Source: an uncultured Bacteroidota bacterium (lineage in GTDB: Bacteria; Bacteroidota; Bacteroidia; Chitinophagales; Chitinophagaceae). From it: DNA of 7,770 bases. A model generated the notes under the pieces. The model saw only the letters and a list, made by a program, of their open reading frames with translations. It made no database searches and had not been told where the DNA came from. Position 1 is the stretch's first letter; each line of letters starts with the position of its first letter. Both the position numbers and the translations under genes were made by a program. The DNA lies in NCBI GenBank assembly GCA_903905685.1, contig CAIVHI010000182.1, positions 1-7,770 of the forward strand. The letters are read 5' to 3'. This document shows positions 5,108-7,770 of this stretch, piece after piece.

Positions 5108-6598
5108 ATGCTCAGACAGTCCCATCAACAGAAGTTGCTCCAAAAGTTGTCGCCCCAGCAAATTCAGCTCATGAAATTGCTGCAAATTCCTACGGCCAGT
5201 CTGGAGGAACGGGTGAAGGAAGAATTGGAGGAAAACCCTGCATTGGAGCTTGAGTCTGACTCGCCCACCACAGCCGCCGAAGGCGATGAATACGACTTCG
5301 ACAAGGATGGCGAAGTCGCCGGAGAATCGGAAATAGACGACGTGGAACTGACCGATGACCATGCCGACAAGGTGGATCTTGACGACTTCCTGAAACACGA
5401 GAATGACGACAGCGGCGGCTATGAGTATGGCGACGACTATGGCGACAACGACAAAACCGTAGTGCCTGCCAGTGTGGAAACAGGGTTCCACGACTACCTG
5501 CTTGACCAGCTTGGGATGTTGGAGCTGGACGAACGCAGCCACAAAATTGCGGAACAGGTGATTGGCAGTTTGGATGAAGACGGCTACTTGCGTCGAGAAT
5601 CGGAATCTATAGTAGACGACTTGGCATTTGGTCAAAATGTGGAGACTACGGTTGAGGAAATTCACGCTATCATTGAAAGAATCCAACGGTTTGACCCGCC
5701 CGGCATCTGCGCTTGGACTTTGCAGGAATGCCTCATTCTGCAATTGAAAAGGATGCCGGATTCGCCTTCCGTTAGGGCGGCAATTGTGGTGCTCGAGAAA
5801 TATTTCAATGACTTTATCAAGAAACACTATGACAAAATCCAACGCCACCTTGGCCTTACTCCCGAGGATTTGAAGAGCGTCATCAACACCATCATCAAAC
5901 TCAATCCCAAGCCGGGAGCAGCGTTTGCGGTTACGAATAAGGCCGAGAACTATGTGATTCCCGATTTCTTCGTTTACAACAACAATGGCAATCCCGAATT
6001 GTCGCTGAATGCCAAGAATGCTCCCGAATTGCGCATATCCGATGGATATAGGGAAATGATGAAGGCGTACGACCGCAGCAATAAGAAATCGAAGCAGCAA
6101 AAGGAGGCGGTCCTTTTCATCAAGCAAAAGCTGGACTCTGCCAAGTGGTTCATCGATGCCATTAAGCAGCGGCAACACACTTTGCTGCACACCATGCAGG
6201 CCATCCTCAGTTTTCAGAGGGAGTTTTTCGCCACTGGCGACGAGTCTTACCTTAAACCAATGATTCTCAAAGATATATCTAAAATTACCGGTCTGGATGT
6301 TTCAACGGTATCGCGGGTGGCCAACAGTAAATTCGTGCAAACCGAATACGGTACCTATAAATTGAAATACTTCTTCTCGGAATCCCTGCAAACCGATTCG
6401 GGTGAAGAAGTGTCAACCAGAGAGGTGAAAACCCTTTTGGGTGAGATTGTGGCCGCCGAGGACAAGCTCAAACCATTGTCTGACGATGACATTACCGACA
6501 TGCTTCAAGAAAAAGGATATAATATTGCACGCCGCACGGTAGCCAAGTATCGCGAACACCTCAATATCCCCGTAGCCCGTCTGCGGAAAGAACTTTAG
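5108..6598 (+). CDS. rpoN: RNA polymerase sigma-54 factor RpoN
   Basis: Alternative sigma factor that directs RNA polymerase to -24/-12 promoters and needs AAA+ enhancer-binding activators. At 496 aa it is full length. Region I is residues 1-49, the Gln/Leu-rich start HQQKLLQKLSPQQIQLMKLL followed by LEENPALELE; this conserved opening fixes the start at 5108. Region II (about 47-120) is strongly acidic, with 29 Asp/Glu in 74 residues. The core-binding region III follows, with DEDGYL (156-161) and FDPPGICAWTLQECL (195-209). A helix-turn-helix lies near 387-408 (DISKITGLDVSTVSRVAN), and the RpoN box ARRTVAKYRE at 474-483 reads the -24 element. All expected regions are intact. It is followed 19 bp later by lpxK on the same strand, so the two are probably co-transcribed from the promoter near 5079. 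Confidence 0.98.
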   Translation: MLRQSHQQKLLQKLSPQQIQLMKLLQIPTASLEERVKEELEENPALELESDSPTTAAEGDEYDFDKDGEVAGESEIDDVELTDDHADKVDLDDFLKHENDDSGGYEYGDDYGDNDKTVVPASVETGFHDYLLDQLGMLELDERSHKIAEQVIGSLDEDGYLRRESESIVDDLAFGQNVETTVEEIHAIIERIQRFDPPGICAWTLQECLILQLKRMPDSPSVRAAIVVLEKYFNDFIKKHYDKIQRHLGLTPEDLKSVINTIIKLNPKPGAAFAVTNKAENYVIPDFFVYNNNGNPELSLNAKNAPELRISDGYREMMKAYDRSNKKSKQQKEAVLFIKQKLDSAKWFIDAIKQRQHTLLHTMQAILSFQREFFATGDESYLKPMILKDISKITGLDVSTVSRVANSKFVQTEYGTYKLKYFFSESLQTDSGEEVSTREVKTLLGEIVAAEDKLKPLSDDDITDMLQEKGYNIARRTVAKYREHLNIPVARLRKEL

Positions 6599-6617
6599 GC
6601 ACAGTGCAGATAACGAA

Positions 6618-7724
6618 ATGGGTGACAATATATTATACTATATTTTTTCGGTTGTAAGGATATTTCTGTATCCAATCGCATTGCTTTACGGTGCCGTTGT
6701 GGCCCTGAGAAATTTGCTCTACGATGCCGGATTTTTCAGTTCGGTGAGGTTCAGCGTTCCGGTCATTTCCATTGGCAACCTCTCCATGGGGGGCACCGGC
6801 AAGACGCCCCATGTAGAATACTTGGTGCGGTTGTTCGAGTATCGGTATCCCACGGCAACAATCAGCAGGGGCTATAAGCGGCGCAGTCAGGGCTTTATCG
6901 TGGCCGACGAATCGGCCAATGCCCTCAAAATAGGGGACGAACCTATGCAGTACCACATGAAGTTTCCCGAATTGGTGGTGTGTGTGGCCGAGGAACGTAT
7001 GACTGGTATACCCGCTTTGCTGCAACGTTTCCCCAACACCGAAGTTGTGGTTATGGACGATGCGTTTCAGCATCGGTCGGTAAAGGCGGGTTTCCATATC
7101 CTGATAACCGATTATGCCAAACCCTATTACAATGACCACATCCTACCATTCGGTGGACTGCGAGAGGGCAGGGGAGCCGCAAAACGTGCCGACATCATCA
7201 TCATGTCGAAGTGTCCACCCAATATGACTCGCGCCGAGGCCGATGAAATTGTAAGGAAATTGGCACCCTCTCCCGGCCAGCAGGTATTTTTCACGGGCAT
7301 TAATTATGGTACACCCTATAATTTCTTTACACGAGAAGAAATTTCGCTCCAAGGCAAAAACATCGTTTTGGTCACGGGCATAGCCAAGCCGCAACCCTTG
7401 CAGGATTATCTGAGTGCCACGGCAGCAGGCGTGCACCCATTGGCCTACCGCGACCATCACTACTTTGTAACTGCAGATATCGAAGAAATACACGCTGCCT
7501 TCAAGAATTGGAACGTGTCCGACAAGATAGTGGCCACCACTGAGAAAGACGCTGCCCGCCTAATGTTGCTCGCCGGAAAGCTTGCCGACCTACAAATGGA
7601 TATTGCAGTGGTGCCCATTGTCGTAAACGTCCTTTTCGGGATGCAGGAAGCTTTGGATACCTGTATATTGCAATATGTGGACGCAGCAGTGGTGGAGCAC
7701 CATGCAGCATTTTTTGGCGGTTGA
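6618..7724 (+). CDS. lpxK: Tetraacyldisaccharide 4'-kinase LpxK (lipid A synthesis)
   Basis: Inner-membrane kinase that phosphorylates the 4' position of the lipid A disaccharide using ATP. The product is lipid IVA-type in the E. coli pathway. The 368 aa are slightly longer than the E. coli enzyme. A hydrophobic N-terminal helix (about 5-35) fits membrane attachment. The Walker A loop is GNLSMGGTGKT at 53-63, followed by SRGYKR (83-88). The acidic catalytic motif is MDDAFQHR at 146-153, where many homologues read DDG. Further landmarks are LPFGGLREG (176-184), RDHHYF at 278-283 with the conserved His pair, and TEKDAARL at 308-315. These are all signatures of the family, so the enzyme looks functional. 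The ATG at 6618 follows the rpoN stop by 19 bp and has no promoter match of its own, which suggests co-transcription. Its presence implies a lipid A-containing outer membrane. Confidence 0.97.
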   Translation: MGDNILYYIFSVVRIFLYPIALLYGAVVALRNLLYDAGFFSSVRFSVPVISIGNLSMGGTGKTPHVEYLVRLFEYRYPTATISRGYKRRSQGFIVADESANALKIGDEPMQYHMKFPELVVCVAEERMTGIPALLQRFPNTEVVVMDDAFQHRSVKAGFHILITDYAKPYYNDHILPFGGLREGRGAAKRADIIIMSKCPPNMTRAEADEIVRKLAPSPGQQVFFTGINYGTPYNFFTREEISLQGKNIVLVTGIAKPQPLQDYLSATAAGVHPLAYRDHHYFVTADIEEIHAAFKNWNVSDKIVATTEKDAARLMLLAGKLADLQMDIAVVPIVVNVLFGMQEALDTCILQYVDAAVVEHHAAFFGG

Positions 7725-7739
7725 GTGCTGCCTACGCGC

Positions 7740-7767
7740 TAACCGTTTTTATTCAAGAGTACGGTTA
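7740..7767 (+). terminator. Hairpin after lpxK
   Basis: TAACCGT (7740-7746) pairs with ACGGTTA (7761-7767), a perfect 7-bp stem with a 14-nt loop that begins TTTTATT. It starts 16 bp after the lpxK stop, which fits a transcription end for rpoN-lpxK. The window stops three bases later, so a T tract cannot be checked, and it could instead belong to the regulatory region of the next gene. Confidence 0.4.
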
Positions 7768-7770
7768 TCG

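Noticed and set aside
5078..6190. 370-codon minus-strand frame over rpoN
   Set aside because: The forward strand encodes a complete RpoN; the reverse reading is a low-complexity hydrophobic shadow of the acidic and Gln-rich regions.

Overview
The window looks like chromosomal DNA of a Bacteroidetes (Bacteroidota) bacterium. The evidence is candidate -7 promoter elements of the TAnnTTTG type, weak Shine-Dalgarno sites, a Bacteroidetes-style RpoN N-terminus, a small secreted protein whose C-terminus resembles a type IX secretion sorting domain, and a lipid A gene that implies a Gram-negative envelope. The genus cannot be read from the sequence; a Chitinophagaceae- or Sphingobacteriia-like organism is a guess.

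Layout from left to right. (1) Positions 1-194 hold an AT-rich palindromic stretch and a candidate promoter. (2) Positions 195-1583 (+) encode a lipoprotein that joins a class I cytochrome c domain (CxxCH) to a copper type II, peptidylglycine-monooxygenase-like core with all six copper ligands present. (3) Positions 1710-4115 (+) encode a FadN-type bifunctional beta-oxidation enzyme (3-hydroxyacyl-CoA dehydrogenase plus enoyl-CoA hydratase), followed by a terminator-like structure. (4) Positions 4116-4449 are non-coding and rich in inverted repeats. (5) Positions 4450-4821 (-) encode a 123-residue exported protein of unknown role. (6) Positions 4822-5107 are non-coding, with a hairpin and a good promoter match just before rpoN. 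(7) Positions 5108-6598 (+) encode RpoN (sigma-54) and 6618-7724 (+) encode LpxK (lipid A 4'-kinase). They lie 19 bp apart and probably form one transcript, ending at a hairpin at 7740-7767.

The genes do not form one pathway. The left half is periplasmic redox and fatty-acid catabolism. The right half pairs an alternative sigma factor with an essential step of lipid A synthesis. The small minus-strand gene sits alone between them, convergent with fadN and divergent from rpoN.

No mobile element, CRISPR array, tRNA or rRNA was recognised, and no clearly new multi-gene system is visible. The items most worth a second look are the heme-copper monooxygenase fusion and its probable TTG start, the hairpin-rich gap at 4116-4449, four copies of a GGGTTAC motif confined to the two gaps around the minus-strand gene, and the sorting-domain-like small secreted protein.
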